From contig OV121087.1 in NCBI GenBank assembly GCA_921293015.1, forward strand, positions 37,803,235 through 37,867,234: DNA of 64,000 nt, read 5' to 3'. This DNA comes from Phorcus lineatus (Eukaryota > Mollusca > Gastropoda > Trochida > Trochidae). Shown here in pieces: positions 20,384 to 35,197 of this stretch (within the stretch, counting starts at the first letter, position 1; every line of letters begins with the position of its first letter). The position numbers and the translations under genes were made by a program. The notes under the pieces were generated by a model. The model saw only the letters and a list, made by a program, of their open reading frames with translations. It was not told the DNA's origin and ran no database searches.

Positions 20384-23300
20384 GGGAGTTTGATCACAAA
20401 CAGAAATGATAGGATTTGGTTGTACTTACACACGAGTTCACCACCGAGCCGACACTCACTAATTATTGTGAATGAATGAATGGGTCGAATTATGCTCGAC
20501 GAACGGTTATACTTGAAACAACTTTTAGGTTGCCACACAGGAGACTGAAACTAATCACTAACTGAATGCATGTAACACACAGATAATAATATACCCTCTC
20601 CTATACTATTTCCTATCTTCCATACTATAAGACAGTCAAGCGCCACATTGTCATACCTCTCGCAACACGGCTATCTTAGACGGAAGAGATTCCGATCGTT
20701 CAAATTTATACAGTTTCTTCAAAACATTTCAGTATTATTATGGAAATGTATATGCAAAATGGATCAAAACCGAAAGACTGTATGGATCATTAGTTATTTG
20801 ATAAACAGTTTATCATTATCTATGTCGACCTATATGAATAGAATTAGCCTAATTTGAATCCAAATAAAGAATCGGCAGTAAGTAATTGAAGACGATACAG
20901 TGTAGCATTTGAGTATGTAAGCCACGAATCGAGAGTGGTCGTGCTGTTGAGCAACGCTATGGGGCTTTTCCGTCCTGTAGCCTTATTATGTATGGAAGGG
21001 AATATTATTGCCTTCACTTTGTCTATGATTTAAATTGATTATTTTCAATTTTCTGTGAGGTGTCATTGGTTTGCAGTCGTTGAACGGAATGAGCCTTCTC
21101 AAAATACATCTGGCCCTTCGATTTATTACACTGACACACTGCATATTTTTGTTTGTATCGTGCAACTGTATTTCTTTTTTGCCTTTGTATTCAGTACATT
21201 AATCGAAATGCAATCTATCTTTATTATATTATGATATGGCACAGAAGACTAAGCAATAATTTTTTTAGCATTGCGAGGAGTGTGCCGTGGTGTAACGTTG
21301 CTTTCCTGATAGTTTTTGCTACATCGGCCGGAATATTTAATTGTTCTTTCAGTAGATTTTAACTCCCCTATATTACGAGTGATGTGTATTTATTAGATGT
21401 TTTTCGCAGTTGTATTTCATATTACTTATGATTTATTTTAGATTGATGAGCTGATATAATGTCACATTTACATGTATTTATTCCATAGACAATCGGTATT
21501 TTCATTTTTAAATGTTGTCCCTACTTCGCACAGTAAACCATTCCGATTGTCACTCATAAATAATCTGACAGAATCCCGTTCAGCGACGTAAACAATTCAG
21601 ACAACCCCCAAAAACCGTAAGGAACGTTTCAATGATTTGATATTTATCAGATATTCCTTAAAAAACTTTTTTTTTGGAGAAAATTTTCAGAAGCAAATGG
21701 CCTAGAAAGTTGATAGCGTGTGTAAAGATCGCTAAGTTGTTGGGGGAATTTAACCGAGAGCTCTTTTGATCCTATGACTGCTACTAAGGGTCATAAACCC
21801 TATAGAAAACGTCCATCTTGTTTTTCAGATGCCAAATGGCTTATCAGGCTTTTTTTCTACAGATGATTTTGATAATGATATGTATTTTCCCCCGCCACGG
21901 CGTGAAAGTAGGATATAGGTTTGGACTCAAAGGGGACAACGTTTTATTCAATCGTTTCAGATCAGCATCAATATCATGAAGAAGGTCCAAAAAGAGAAGC
22001 GTGTCATTATTTCCTTCAGAATTATTGCCCTTATTCCGTACTTTGACGTAGTTCATCGGTTTTTTAAAGGGGCATCTTTTCGCTGAAAGTATTTAAGATA
22101 ATATTACACAATTTGGTGTTTGGCTTCAGATTATCACTACCTTGTTTGAGTTCGAAAATGTGGAGTGCGCGCTTATTCATTATGTTCAGAGTTATTACTC
22201 TAGTTTCGTTTTTTTAATCTCGGTTAGGCATTTAGGAATATCTTGTGCGTTCACGTTCACGCAATTTGCTTCTTCTTCTTCTCCTTATGAAATATATTGT
22301 TTGAAGCCTGATGAACTACTGATCCAATGTCTCTTTCTTTAATTGACTGTCATACCGCTATAATTTATTCATATATGATTACTTTTGTTAAGTTGTTTGA
22401 GGCTTATTTTTTTTCATAAACGAAAATGTTGTTAAGTCAAGTTCAAGGTTTAAGACGTGAGATGCGTTCATATGCTGCATATAACCTTTGGTGTAGAAAC
22501 AGTGAATGTTCATGTTGAAAGAAATTTTCCTTTGCGCACCATAGAGTTAGCTCCGTCTCATATCCCTGTACGTTAGTATAGGAATTTAGGATGGAGCTAC
22601 CTTTGTCGGGTGAAAATGAGAAATTTCGTTAATATTATAATAAAAAATTGATACTATATTAAGTATTATTTTAACTATATACGTACCGCACTGAAAAAAA
22701 TCAAAAGAACTGCTTGGAAACCAGTTGTAAATGTTTTACAATTGAAAAGTTGAAACTAAAACAGATTTTTATATTGCGACCTATGATCGTATTGTTCTTT
22801 TTATTTTTACAGAATCAGCTTTTATATAACAGTTTCAGTAATCTATATTCCTTGTCATATGTACATGTACTGCAACAAACTTCATATTATCTTTCAGAAT
22901 GTTCTTACATGTCATATTCCTTTTAGTTTTGCACTCGGGTGAATTACGTATAACCTTTTCTTTTTTAAATAAAAGTTTTTGTAATAAATATATATGTTGA
23001 AAAATATTGGTGAGAAATTGTTTTAATTTGTAGGTCTTAATCATATGAACTATTCAAAACACGATTCATCATTTACCTGCTCTTAGCAGTAGTTTCTCTT
23101 ATTTTTTCCATTTCTAGTTTGAGATCTGTAAATCAATCACTTAAGCATCAGTTGGTACTTATTTTTTAAGGTGACTTCATGGTCTAAATATTTTGAATCA
23201 AGCGCCTGCCTCGCGGAAGCAAATGATGAAATAAAGTTGATATGTCATGTCTTCCGGGTTTTTTTGACTGGTTGTATGGTATCCTAACTAATAAGTCTTT

Positions 23301-25150
23301 AAAGCTAGTTTTACCCTCTTGCCTAGAAGAATAAAGGAGACGGACAATGTCGGCTCCTGGAGAGGGAGTCAGAGGGTTCAAACTCCCAATTTATTTATTA
23401 AAAAATCGACTGTAAATCGAATGCCCGATGAGGATAATAACCCCCTCCCCCAACACCAAGCCCCCTTCACTAAGTGACTACCCCTTCCTCTATCAAATTC
23501 CTGGACAAGCCATTGCACAAACCTTGAGGCCCTACAATATCGAAATAGTTCGAGCTTACCCATTTCGTTTGATTCCGAACAAAATTGAATTGTCTGCCTG
23601 AAACAATGTCCATTGGAGAATCCTAGATATATAATGACCCAATGGATCTAATTACATTTTGAAAACTATATATTGTGCCCTTTTCTTGAAGTGTTGTTTT
23701 ATTTCAGAAGTATAAGTTGATTTTTGCTTAGATCATACCAAAATTTAACCAAGTAATCACAAGTTATGTTCATATTCTTGTTGTATACATAATTGAGAAG
23801 TTATAAGTTCATCACAGTTGTTAAGAATCTAAGATTTTATATCTCTCTATACCATTTGATTTGACATTTATGAAATCTAAGTTTTCAAAATGATTGAAGT
23901 CCAACAAAGGCCACAAAAAAGTGATTACATTCTGCTGAAGTGCCAATTCTAACAGTCGAATTCATATTTTGCCGTATTATGAAAATGTCAATACTCATAG
24001 TGTTAGGTGGTAAGTACAAATTTCAGCATAAAATTATCACTCAGGAAGCTCAAAAAGAACATTTCATAAAACAAAAGTAAAACGCTACCATAGTATTCGA
24101 CTCATATTTAGAGCAATTATTGAAAAGATAAAACATGTAGATAGTTAAGGTATTGATTGTAAGATGTATGTTTTGATGCCAATATTATGGCAATCGCAAG
24201 TGCGTCACACACAAGAGTCCCGATTGTTCAGTTTCCGAATGTAGGGCTAAAATATATGTGTAATGATGGAAACATGGTCCGATGAATTATTTCTAAAGCA
24301 CTACGAGTAAGATCTAATGGTTAATTTTTTACCACAATATTCCGTCAATGAAACAACACCAACGTTCGTGATCTGCTAAATAAAAGGTTGTTGCTCACAA
24401 ATTTGACATAAATCTATATACATATCGAAAAGGTACGAAATACATTGTGATTATCGGTTATAAAATATTATTAACGTTCATTCAACCTAGTGTGTTTATA
24501 ACGGTGCTATGATGACTTGTAGACGTTTTTCCGTCCCAGTCATTTAAGATTAAAAGAATCCAACTGTTTCGTTGCACAAGATATACATGAAAACACTAAA
24601 TTTTCATTTAAATGTTTAACCATATGACAATGTGAACGTGTCAAAACTTAACAAAGGAGCTAATGATTCCTGTATTGTTTGTATCACACGACACAAATCA
24701 GCCAGAGAAGATTCACACAGGTATGAGCAATTTTTTTAAGATCACATGACCGTGCTCTCAACCAATCAACGTGCAGTTTTATGAGTAAACTTCAAAGTGC
24801 GAAATTAATATAATATGATATAATACAATATAACATAATATATAAACGTTTCTCGATTCTCACATCAAATCTAGCGAAGAATTTATACAAAATCTGATTT
24901 ACAATATTCGTCTTTCTTTATTTGATAAAGTGTAAAGAAGAGACTGAATATGATCATTTGCTTAATCAAGACAATTTACACAGTTGCCAGATACATTTCA
25001 CATCGCGATCAATATAGGGAAACATTACGTAGCAAACCTGACGAAACACTTACCATATCTGACTAAGTAGTTGCGAATGCACAGTCAATGTAAACACAAC
25101 CTTACTTAAATAACTGTTGCTTACATATATTGCCGAAAAGACACGAACAA
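20384..25150. other. Long gene-poor spacer, nothing recognised
   Basis: AT-rich DNA with only short frames on both strands, none with motifs, coding bias or splice context that I could support. Short homopolymer runs are frequent. Confidence 0.5.
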
Positions 25151-25196
25151 ATGGCGGCTCCTGGCGGCCGCAACGACATGGTTATTCATAAGGCCG
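25151..25196 (+). CDS. Candidate first coding exon (weak)
   Basis: A GC-rich patch in AT-rich DNA contains ACAAATGGCGGC, a good translation-start context, encoding MAAPGGRNDMVIHKA and then a possible donor G|GTAATT. Human-like housekeeping genes often start this way. No acceptor partner was found. It could be the first exon of gene B, whose N-terminal exons are not located, but nothing in the sequence shows this. Confidence 0.2.
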
Positions 25197-28100
25197 GTAA
25201 TTCTGATCTGGTGTCCTTGCGTGTATTTTATATCTTTGTACGCTTTATTCATTATGTTTTAGTGCTGCAAGTCGACTAAGTCATGAATTTCACGGAATGC
25301 GCTTGTGTAAGTCTTGGCATACGTTTGGTGTTACTGAATGTCTGCTCTTTCCAACAAGGGTATTTATGCTGCACGTGCTTCACAAATCATGCCTCAAAAA
25401 CACGTTATTTGTGAATGCACAATTCCAGTGGCTGCGTTCGATGCGATGCGTTAGTGAATAGGAAACTATGCAGTAATACTATCATTTTCGTTTAGAGCAA
25501 ACCCATACCAGCCCTCTTGATGTTTTCATGATTAAAAAAAAAAGTGAAACCTTTCTTTTGCCTGGGAGTTTATGTTAACTGACATGGGTTTTTGTTAGCT
25601 TTCATAATTGTGTTATCTTTTCATTAATGAAGGTTTAAGCCGGGCAACAATATTGCAAGGAAGAAAGTAAATCATGGCGAATTTGTAGCATGCATAGTTT
25701 TGCCGCCATATTGCTTTTTTGGACTTTTTGAAATTTCCGGACCCATGCATCTTCGAGAAACATCTCCTCCGAAGATACTTGTACATCAGAGCTGAAATTC
25801 TCCAATAATGTAGCTGAGGCATTCTGTATTCCATTATTCCATGGTGATCTTGATTTTTATAAAGGTCCAATATTTATTTCTCAGCAAGCCTTCAAAGTTG
25901 GGCGACTTTGCTTGGGTAAGCATATTCCAATGAGTGCAAGATCAGTATATGGACTTGACGAAACTGTAACAACATCGATCGCGAACAGTCATTTTCGTTC
26001 ACAATAAAGGGTTAAAATCGGGAAATTAACATTGGGTTATTTTTCAAAATGCACTTAGAGACTTGAATATTGTTTTCTAACATTCCCAGTCCTTATGATT
26101 CAACATGTTCACGTTAGTGATCTTCATGAAGGCAATCGAAGTTCATATACCGTTACGAAGACCAGCAATTCGAAAAATTACTTGGATAACTTCAATCGAA
26201 ACCAAAGAACAGCAAGATTACTGTAGGGGAAACTTCCTCCAAGGACAACACTTTTTTATGATGTTCAACTTTAAAGAGGTGTTACATTTCTTTTGGTTTC
26301 CAGTTAACAATAAAATTGGTAACTACATGAGAGTTACAGAAAAAGGAAAGTTACCAGGAACTTCTTTCCCGCGTCAACAATTAGTACAGGCTCTTAGCAG
26401 CAATTTTAAAATGAGGAAGCCGAAACTTTCAATGCTGTAGCTAAATTTGGAAACGGTGGGGATGGGCTTGTCTGTTTTGTTGTTGGTTTGATGCTTTTCA
26501 ATCTCTTAAATTGAAATTATGCATTTTAGTAAGGTATGGGGAGCTACAGATTCTATAACTTTTTTTGTTTCTTGCCCCTGTTAGGTAGATGAAAACAAAA
26601 ACATTAATTGGTACTGTAAAAATGCGACAACACTAAGCAACCTTAGCAAACTCACTCATCATTTTATCAGGAAACATTGGAATTTAAAGGCAGAAAAGAA
26701 CTTCAATATTTCTGAAACATTAACGATGTACAGATTATGCATATTAAACGATTTAACAAATAATCTGCACTCAGGAACCATATCATACACGTTTTTTGGA
26801 AAATATCTACTTAATCAGGTCATAGAATTAAATTCAAAAGCCCGGGATATATAAATGAAACGTTGCCTTTAATCCGCATGAGCTAGAGTATCAAATTTGG
26901 CATTTATTATGATGACAAAAAACGGCGTCAGTAAATTGTAGTGTATTTAAAATCGTTTAAGGTATGTGTTAGCTGAAAAACGAATATTTCATCGTTTGAT
27001 TGCAGTTACGAGGTTAAAAGGTACACTCAAAAGAAGCATACATTTCCAATTCAGGCGTTCATATATCAATAGGTTCACTAGTTATGACATCCCGTCGTGA
27101 ATCAAGCTGTCCATAAGTTTTCATAATTGGTCACATTTGAAAGGATGATAAATACACTATTGCATTGATAATTATTGCCAGTGAGAAGGCTTAAAAAGCC
27201 AATATGAGCGCTGAAAAAAATATATGTGCTTTGCTATTCTTAAGGTTTATAAACCACTTTCTTAGAAATCAATTGAGCTTTTTTGTTCCTTAGACACATT
27301 GATATTCTCAGTACCCTTGCCTGTTAAGTTATTTGACAATAACATTTTTCATCAGGAACAATTTTATGATATAAAAATCGGTATCAAATAAAAAAAATGG
27401 AATAAAACATTTCTATTTCATGTCGACGTATTAACATAAAGACATAAACATAAAGTTTTGTTTACATAATCATGTCATCAAGGAATCATTTATTTTTATG
27501 CCGCTTTTTGAAAATATAACATAAAGTTATTGAAACGGCGGGGGCGAGATACGGAACGTACACTCTTAGTGGGCACGTAGTTTACAGTTCATTTTTTTTT
27601 AAATTCCAAAACGGGAGAGCGGTCGATAAAGTATACACAATCTTATTATTAATTGTGTTCATACATTGTATATCATAAAGACACAAACACATATGGTAGT
27701 TTCTGTATAGAGATTAGATCGATAACAGACAAATATTCCTAGAATACGGAGGATAAGAAAGGATATTCAACGGAAGTTGAAATAAAGAAGTTGTACATTC
27801 GAGATACGTTTACAATTTAGATTGAACTTCATTCTGTCAAAAAACATAAATGTAGGCATTATAATGTATTTCGTCTCTTACAGGACAGACATCAAATAGG
27901 CATAAGATTCACTAGTGAGTATCAACTTCAGAGTTTGAAACTGATTTAAGTTTTTTTTCTATCTTTTTATATAAATAAATCCTCTTTAGATTTTATTGTT
28001 ACTGCTACTCTTACCTCTCATATAGCCCTTGTATTTTCTTCAAAATAATATTTCTTATATTCGACTCGACTGTAACGTGTACTGAAGACATATGTTGAAA

Positions 28101-28890
28101 GTCTTGTTATTACACAACATGAATATAATATGTATTGCCTTTATACATAAAAAAGCCAGATATTTGCAGCACAGTTAAACATATCAGTGTTATAACTTAC
28201 GACACTATAAGAAGTCTGTCATAAAATACACCTGACACGCTGTTTACACGGGAAGGTGCGCTTAATCGTGGGTTCAACGGCACTTGACACAGAAAGCATG
28301 AATGAACTCGTAAGAATATTGATTTGTAACATGAGCTAAGGACTTTAGAGAACATGTACAGAAAAACATACATATAAACAACGTAATATTTCAATCATTT
28401 AATGTATTTTGATATCGTGTAAGGTATAACACATTATGGTTTAAGAGCTATTTCACATTGATTCAAACATGTTCAGTGCATATCTATATACTGAATATTT
28501 AGAGATATTACAAGGGTGTCGGACCTGGACGCCTAAAACTTTTATTTCGGATGTACCGCGAAGCATAATTTTCAGTGCGGGAGAAATTACCGTTTAGCCT
28601 TATCCTAAACCTTGCTTATCAGAACAGCCGGAGTAATTAAGACATAATATTAAGTGAGTTGATGCATTTTATTAAGAAAACATGTTTTGCAAAAAAAACA
28701 AACGATTTTGCGAACTGTTTTTTCAATTGAGAAGAAATACTTAATTAAGAAAGTGAGAATTTAAGAATAGGTGTTTCATTAAGAAAATTCGTTTTGCAAT
28801 TGAGAAGATGTATTTTATCAAGAAAACAGTAACGCATCTATATTTAAGTTGCAAACTCTCACAGCAAAGGCATAAGCTTGTGATGACCAT
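25197..28890. other. Spacer, nothing firmly recognised
   Basis: The longest frame is 26105-26437 (111 codons, Lys/Phe/Arg-rich, no motif recognised). I do not support it as a gene. Confidence 0.45.
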
Positions 28891-29518
28891 TACAAGGTCC
28901 CGCACTCAGACCTATTTACAATGTAAACATTCAAAACCTATTATGAATAAAATGAAACGTACACATGCACAGACAGGAAAATTGTTGTATCTTGACGCGT
29001 CATTATCGATCATAAAAATATCAATACTAACACGTCACGTGAACAGGGGCGATAGCTTTTTTCCTCATGCGCGCGCACTTTTGATCAGTGTTTCTCCTGG
29101 TTCATCACAATGTAAGTCTTTCGCCTTTTTGTATTATTGAGTAATTTAACATGTGCTTTTTGTGGTAAATCATCATTGATTAAAACTATCATGGATCGAT
29201 AGAAGGGGCAATTACATGGAAAAAAATGAAGCTGTCGTTAAACGTAACGTTTCACGTTGATTTAAGTTAAACGAAAACAATCTGCATCTAATTTTGATAC
29301 AGTTGCATTGAGTTCACAGTACCTGATGAAATATCGTAATGGTTATATATATTATATATTAATGATTGCCTTGGATCAAATTATTCACTGTTTACTTAAG
29401 TCATTGGTAATGACTTTTATCAAAGTTTATTAAGATTATGCATTATATGATTAGATGCTTCATTGCTACCTTTGTGGCGCCAAATGCTTAACATTCGAAG
29501 AGTGAGACATTGTTTACC
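28891..29518 (+). repeat. Duplicated block, copy 1
   Basis: It starts ACAAGGTCCCGCACTCAG and shares ordered blocks with 31047-31474: TACACATGCAC, the CGTCATTATnGATCATA block, CGTGAACAG, AATGTAAGT, ATCGATAGAAGG, GCCTTGGA, CATTGCTACCT and GACATTGTTTAC. The copies are diverged with indels. A splice-donor-like AAT|GTAAGT at about 29110 ends a pyrimidine-rich stretch, so the block might be a promoter with a non-coding first exon. Confidence 0.65.
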
Positions 29519-29579
29519 TACAGTTAAATGTTATTCAAATATTAAAGATTTGTCAAGAATCTATCGAAAAAAGGCCTTT

Positions 29580-30058
29580 TGAAACTTAAACTGGTTTTCT
29601 ATACCAGGAAAGTTATTACTTCTTACTACATGTGTGAAAACAAGTTATCTAAAACTAAACCAGATTTCCCTGATAAGCTACAATTCAGATTTCGGTGTGG
29701 ACATAGAGCAATCATGTCCGGATCCTTTTTTACATTAATGGAAAGTATCCAATGTTACTTGCATATATATTCAACAGTTTTTGTTGCTTTTAAGGACAAT
29801 GAAAAGGCTTTCGACAGAATTTGGCCTGGTGCATTATTTCATAAATTGTTTGAACTTGGTGTAAGAGGAAATACGTGGGACCTGCTATACCATTGCTACA
29901 CTTTGTGAATAATGAACATAGTGAATGTTTAGTTCGTTACCAGAGTGAGAGATGAGACAAGTATTGTGTCAAGCAAAGTGTTGGTCAAGGAAGAGTTATC
30001 TCATCTTGGTTCATTCCCGTATTTACCAATGACCTGTGTGTACTCACTTTCTTAATTA
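29580..30058 (+). mobile_element. LINE reverse transcriptase fragment
   Basis: The frame 29579-29905 carries DKLQFRFRCGHRAIMS, then VAFKDNEKAFDRIWPGALF, the conserved FxDxxKAFDxxW palm motif of LINE reverse transcriptases, and GVRGNTWDLLYHCYTL. After a stop, text of the next motif follows (SVGQGRVISSW, then NDLC). Both ends are missing. It is a different LINE lineage from the one at 7985 (its motif wording differs), truncated at both sides and abutting a CT microsatellite. Confidence 0.75.
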
Positions 30059-30078
30059 ATGTATTTGTATAAATAAAT

Positions 30079-30235
<157 letters not shown>

Positions 30236-30672
30236 CGAATATGTTTACTCGGCAGCTAGTGAAATCTTGCGCGTTAGACGAAGTAAACAAAGCAATGATT
30301 AAAGATCCATTTTCAACTTTGCATTCGTAATAACTCCGTTTTCATATATCGCACATCCGACTATACCGTTCTGTAGAAAAGTCTTTCAACAAGTTTTTGA
30401 GACCATAAAAAGAATTTATAATCAACGAGAAGGTATTTAATTTTAATTTCAAAGTATACCACCCTCCAAAACTTGCCGTAGCCATAAACGAACCCACAAT
30501 CCGTGACGTCACAGTTTTATGTGTAGGATTTACCATACTTCCTGTTTATCGCGATCTCATTGTTATGGCTTCCGATCACGACGATGGATATTTATTTATT
30601 ATTTATTCGAGCAGATAAACGTATATTCTATCGAACTAAATGCTGTTCCAATAAATGAAAATGTTTCTTTAC

Positions 30673-30719
30673 CTCCAAACTTTTCGACTCGGTCTCCGCG
30701 AACGTCTTGATTCGGCCAT
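30673..30719 (-). CDS. Candidate first coding exon on the minus strand (weak)
   Basis: On the minus strand AAAGATGGCC opens MAESRRSRRPSRKVW and runs into a donor-like AG|GTAAAG. The context is a locally less AT-rich patch that also contains TTGTGGGACGT upstream of the ATG. No downstream exon was found. This may be the stranded start of a gene lost or far away, or chance. Confidence 0.2.
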
Positions 30720-31046
30720 CTTTGTTTACATCCTCTGTTTACGTCCCACAATCCTTTGCGCGATCTTGCAAATGATACACCCCTTCTATTTATAGTACCA
30801 AGTCGATTCGGGAATAATTTTGTAATGAATACGTTAAAATTACTTAGAACATTATGCAAAGATGAAAATGGATCTTTAACAAGATAATACCCCCTCTGAC
30901 TTTTCACAGCATCCAATTAGAATTGGGTATTCCTCAGAGTTATAGTAGAATGTAATTTGATATTGTGTAAGTAGTAATATAAATTGGCATTCCACATGTG
31001 ATCTTTAATGTTCTTGTATATCTACATAACGAATATCTAACGATAG

Positions 31047-31474
31047 TACAAAGGTCCCGCACTCAGGAACTATATATAAGTGTTAACAGTCGAAAACCTT
31101 GAAAATTATAATGCAATGTACACATGCACTGATATGATTGCAGGACATGAAAAATTTCATATCTTACCTCGTCATTATTGATCATAGATTATCAATTCTC
31201 AAACATGTGACGTGAACAGAAGAACGATAACATTGTTTTTCCTTTCGTACGCTTCAGATTACATTAAAATGTAAGTTATCTCTCCTATTTATTAGTAACT
31301 TGACACGTGCTAAATGTGGTATCGATAGAAGGGGGAATTACATGAACAAACTAAGCTTGCCTTGGAACAAATTTTATTCACAGAATAATTATGCAGTATA
31401 TGATTACGTGGTTATATGCCTCATTGCTACCTGTGCAGCGCAGGTGAAAAATAAAAAGCGGTGACATTGTTTAC
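31047..31474 (+). repeat. Duplicated block, copy 2
   Basis: This is the shorter, diverged partner of 28891-29518, in the same orientation about 2.1 kb downstream. It also carries AAT|GTAAGT near 31271. The LINE fragment and the CT microsatellite lie between the copies, so these may have entered after the duplication. Confidence 0.65.
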
Positions 31475-32952
31475 AACACTCCGGTGACCATTAATAGAGA
31501 TTATTACCCGAGGAAGTGTGTCATATGACTTTTACGAAACGATAGTGAATTTTTGTATTACCTGAGCGAGAGCAAGGGTTATACACAAATTCGCAGGTTC
31601 GACAAAATTACTACTTCAAAATTGTCTAAATGTATCTTTTAAAGCCTGACTAGAATTTTCATGAAAAACACAACAAAACAAGGTCCATATTTTAATTTAA
31701 TGGAAATGAAAATTGTAAACAGTTCGCGTTTTAGTTCGTTTTTGTAGGAATGAAAGTTCAGCGTTTGTCTTTGCCTTTTTCGCTCCCAACACATGCATTC
31801 CTGTTGCTCTAAGATGTCCTCGTGTACGTTCGTAGGCTTCACTTCGATGGCCTGCGGGAATAAGTAAAACGATATCAAATGATAAGCGTATATTTTTTTA
31901 TATTTTATATTTTAAGAGTAAGGTCGTTTGTAAGCTTGATTAACCATTAACCCTGTTTTTTAAAATGAAATTCCAAATCCTTACCCTTGGGATTGACACT
32001 CGGGCCCTAGCGGGCCCTAGCGGTCTATTAGTCTACCCAAGACGTTGAAAAGACGTCTGGATATAGTCAAGGTATCTTCTTGACTCCTTGGCAAAAATTA
32101 ACTTTAATGCTTCTGATAAATTTATGTTTCATTTTACCTGCAAAAGTTAATATTTTACCTATGACAATAACAGAAATCGACAGAGTTTCGATAATAGAGT
32201 CATTTTCCTTTTTTTACCTTATCAATTCATTTACTAACAAGGTAAAGGGGATTTCAAAGTCTCCAAATTAATTGCAACATGGCGTCTTAAACATAGTTCA
32301 TTACAGGTTCATTTTCATCATCATCAAATAACAACTAAACGTGTTTGATGATGTATTAAGATGAAGATAGACGAAATACCAACGTCGAGTGACGTTCGCT
32401 TAAGGCGAGGGACAATTTCTTTATATAATGACAATTGATTATTTACATATAATAATACATAAACTATTGCTGCCCTATCCTCTTCAATGCGCTTTTGAAT
32501 TGAATCTTTATAGAGTTTATAGATGTTGGGCAAATAATTGATATATAAATAAGGTCTAGGTTATTAATTCCAACTTAACATGGTGTATTGAATAACAAGC
32601 GTTGACACGTTTCGAAGCGCGACAGCTATGCAAACCCTTACATTTATTTATAGACAGTCTTCTACTTGGTATCCCGAAGACAGCAGTAAGATGTAAGTTG
32701 TCACCTTATTTCTCTTCTAACCTACGCACAGTCTCCAAATTGTATTCATTTTGAAAACAAAAATTTAAATTCAAAGAAAGTAATAGTATTTGTAATCAAT
32801 CAATTTCAAGCTACATAGAATTCAGATAATATTTCAAAGTAGATATCCTTCATCACAAGAACTTACATTGTATTTTCATATATCTGGCAAGTAAATCAAT
32901 CAATAGAAACTAAAGGCCTTTGTACATACATTGATTATTTTTGTGTGATACC
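31475..32952. other. Spacer with a third donor-like AT|GTAAGT
   Basis: No coding frame is supported. At about 32693 a stretch reading CAGCAGTAAGATGTAAGTTG resembles the donor ends of the duplicated blocks, but the surrounding sequence is not clearly a third copy. Confidence 0.3.
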
Positions 32953-33544
32953 TTATGGAAGTGGATGTGTGCCAAAAATGAAATCATGTAAATTCGTAAT
33001 TCGCAAGTTGTAACATGGCGTTCTCAACAATGCAATTCTCGAAAAGACAAGCTTAAGTCCAAGTGTGCAAACCTAACGTTTCAATCCTGTAAAACTCAAC
33101 TTTCTGTTCTCAACTTTACAAAGTTGAAATGTTATTCCAGAAATTTCAAAGTCGAAACTCTTTTTTGTATTTCAAATAAGAGGGATATACACATTTAGAA
33201 ATGCTACAAGTTACGTTTTACAATTGGTAAATGAAAAATGAAGAGTTGTAAAATCAGCCTTGCCAAACAGACTTTTGTATCTGGAGTTTTACATGAGTTG
33301 CATGGTTATGATTGCAATGTTCCGAAATACATCGATCTGTACACGATTTCGCATTGACCATATTTGGAAGTTTTACGAAGACTGCCGATGATTTCCGAAG
33401 ATGATCGGTATTTGACAACAACGAGACCTCCCTGATCTAAGCTCCATGCAACGCTGTGCCAGATTTCCGGATATCGTTCAGTTGAGTCCATCGCAATGCA
33501 CGGAGCTTGTGCATGCGATCTTCACCTTTTGCCAAAGTTCTTAG
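32953..33544 (+). repeat. Long inverted repeat, left arm
   Basis: About 590 bp that pair with 35198-35779 as reverse complement, by eye above 90% over long runs (for example CCAGATTTCCGGATA and GACCATATTTGGAAG find their complements). Homology stops abruptly at CTTAG on the inner side and at TTATGGAAG on the outer side. Confidence 0.92.
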
Positions 33545-35197
33545 TCAATTATTGATCTAGATAATGTTTTTCTACTGTTTTTGTAGGGGTTACACGAGGT
33601 TTATCTCACGAAAGAATATTATGAACTTTAATTCTGGGTTAGACTTTACTGGACACTAAATCTCTGCACCGAGATGAATCACTATAAAAAAATCTCGTTT
33701 TAGATATCAAGGTACTGTAGGGTTTAAAAAACTCATCAAATTACGAGACTGGTTTTAGAATAATGAAACAACGGCATACTTGACGCGCAAAGACAAATAA
33801 CAGTAGAAAGAATATATCTACATTGTAAACCCACGTTTCCCCTAAAACACGGGCATGTGATTCTTTCAAATTAACAGTTAGAAAAATAACTACGCAACGT
33901 AAAGTTAGGGGATAGTTCCAAAATTATTGAAAGGAATTTATTTTTCTTTTGTTAGTCTTTCATTCGGTCGTTTAAAATATTATTCCGTTAAAACAAACAT
34001 ATATTTCAACTAATACCGTTTAAAGTCATGTTTTAAAGCTATGAACGTTCCAACCCGACTTTTTTTAAACAGTTTGAAGAAATTTGATTGAAGAACATGT
34101 CAAAATCACATGACTGGCATATCATGTGACATGTTATTTTTAACTCTCCGCCCGATCGACAGTTATTATAGGGTCGTCTTAAAAGCGAACGGTCTATTAG
34201 TTTCTGCCCGGTCTGGCAGGCCGCCAGAGAACGTCGGGTCATTGTTCCATACAAAGTTTTCCAAATATTAAGTCGAAAAGCTCTTGCAAATTCAGATATC
34301 ATCAACAATTTAAATCAAATACCTTTGTAATCATCAAGATGTAAAAATTCTAACAATTATTTGAAATACAAGATTATACATTTCGATACGTATTACTTGG
34401 GGGTAAAACTGAGATTTCTCGATAAATCAAGAAAAGTGGCACAGCAACAAAAACACCACTATTGTATTGTAATTGATAGTTAGTTATCAACGATTCACGT
34501 AGTGTATATCTTGAATTTTATCCAAAGGAGTGTTTAATTACAAATGTTACCAACTGCGTTCATCAACCGTGTGCAAGTGCACAACTGAAGGGATTATTAC
34601 GAAAGTGCGGCTTAATGAGAACATAAAATCAAACTTCACATCAGTTAAGTAAATGTAAACCATTTTTCTCCCAGTAATAAATCATAATTAGGTGATGTCA
34701 TAAAATAATAATCATTTAAAATTAATTGCCTAGAGGACACAAAAGTATGGTGCTGAAAGATTGTCTACATGCTATATGCTTATAATAAACAAAGGCATCG
34801 GAAGCGCTCATATTCCATTGTTATACCAATTACTAAACAATAAACATGTGCTTTGAAAAAATGATACTTTTAAGTTTTGTAAAAATTTGTTATGGTACGA
34901 AATTGATTATGTATTTTGAACTATTGAAATCGGCCCCCGAAAAGTTAATATGCGTTGACTACGTCACAAAATCTGAGGGGCTCGAAAAGAGGTGACGTCA
35001 CAAAAATCGCGATCAAATGGACCTTTTTTCGAAGTTTGGAAATTTTCTTGCAATAAACACGGGTATATTTTATAGAATTACGTATTCAAGATTTCTTTTT
35101 TGATAATGGTCAGATAAGAATTAATTGCAAATGATATATGTTCTATTACGATTGTTGCTATTAGCCTAAGGGGTTCGAAAACACCGTACGCGAGTTA
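33545..35197. other. Loop of the long inverted repeat
   Basis: The 1.65-kb interior has no transposase and no recognisable gene. A minus-strand frame at 34039-34308 has no motif that I recognise. Confidence 0.5.

Noticed and set aside
26105-26437. 111-codon frame
   Set aside because: No motif, no splice context, and AT-rich composition allows chance frames of this length in 64 kb.
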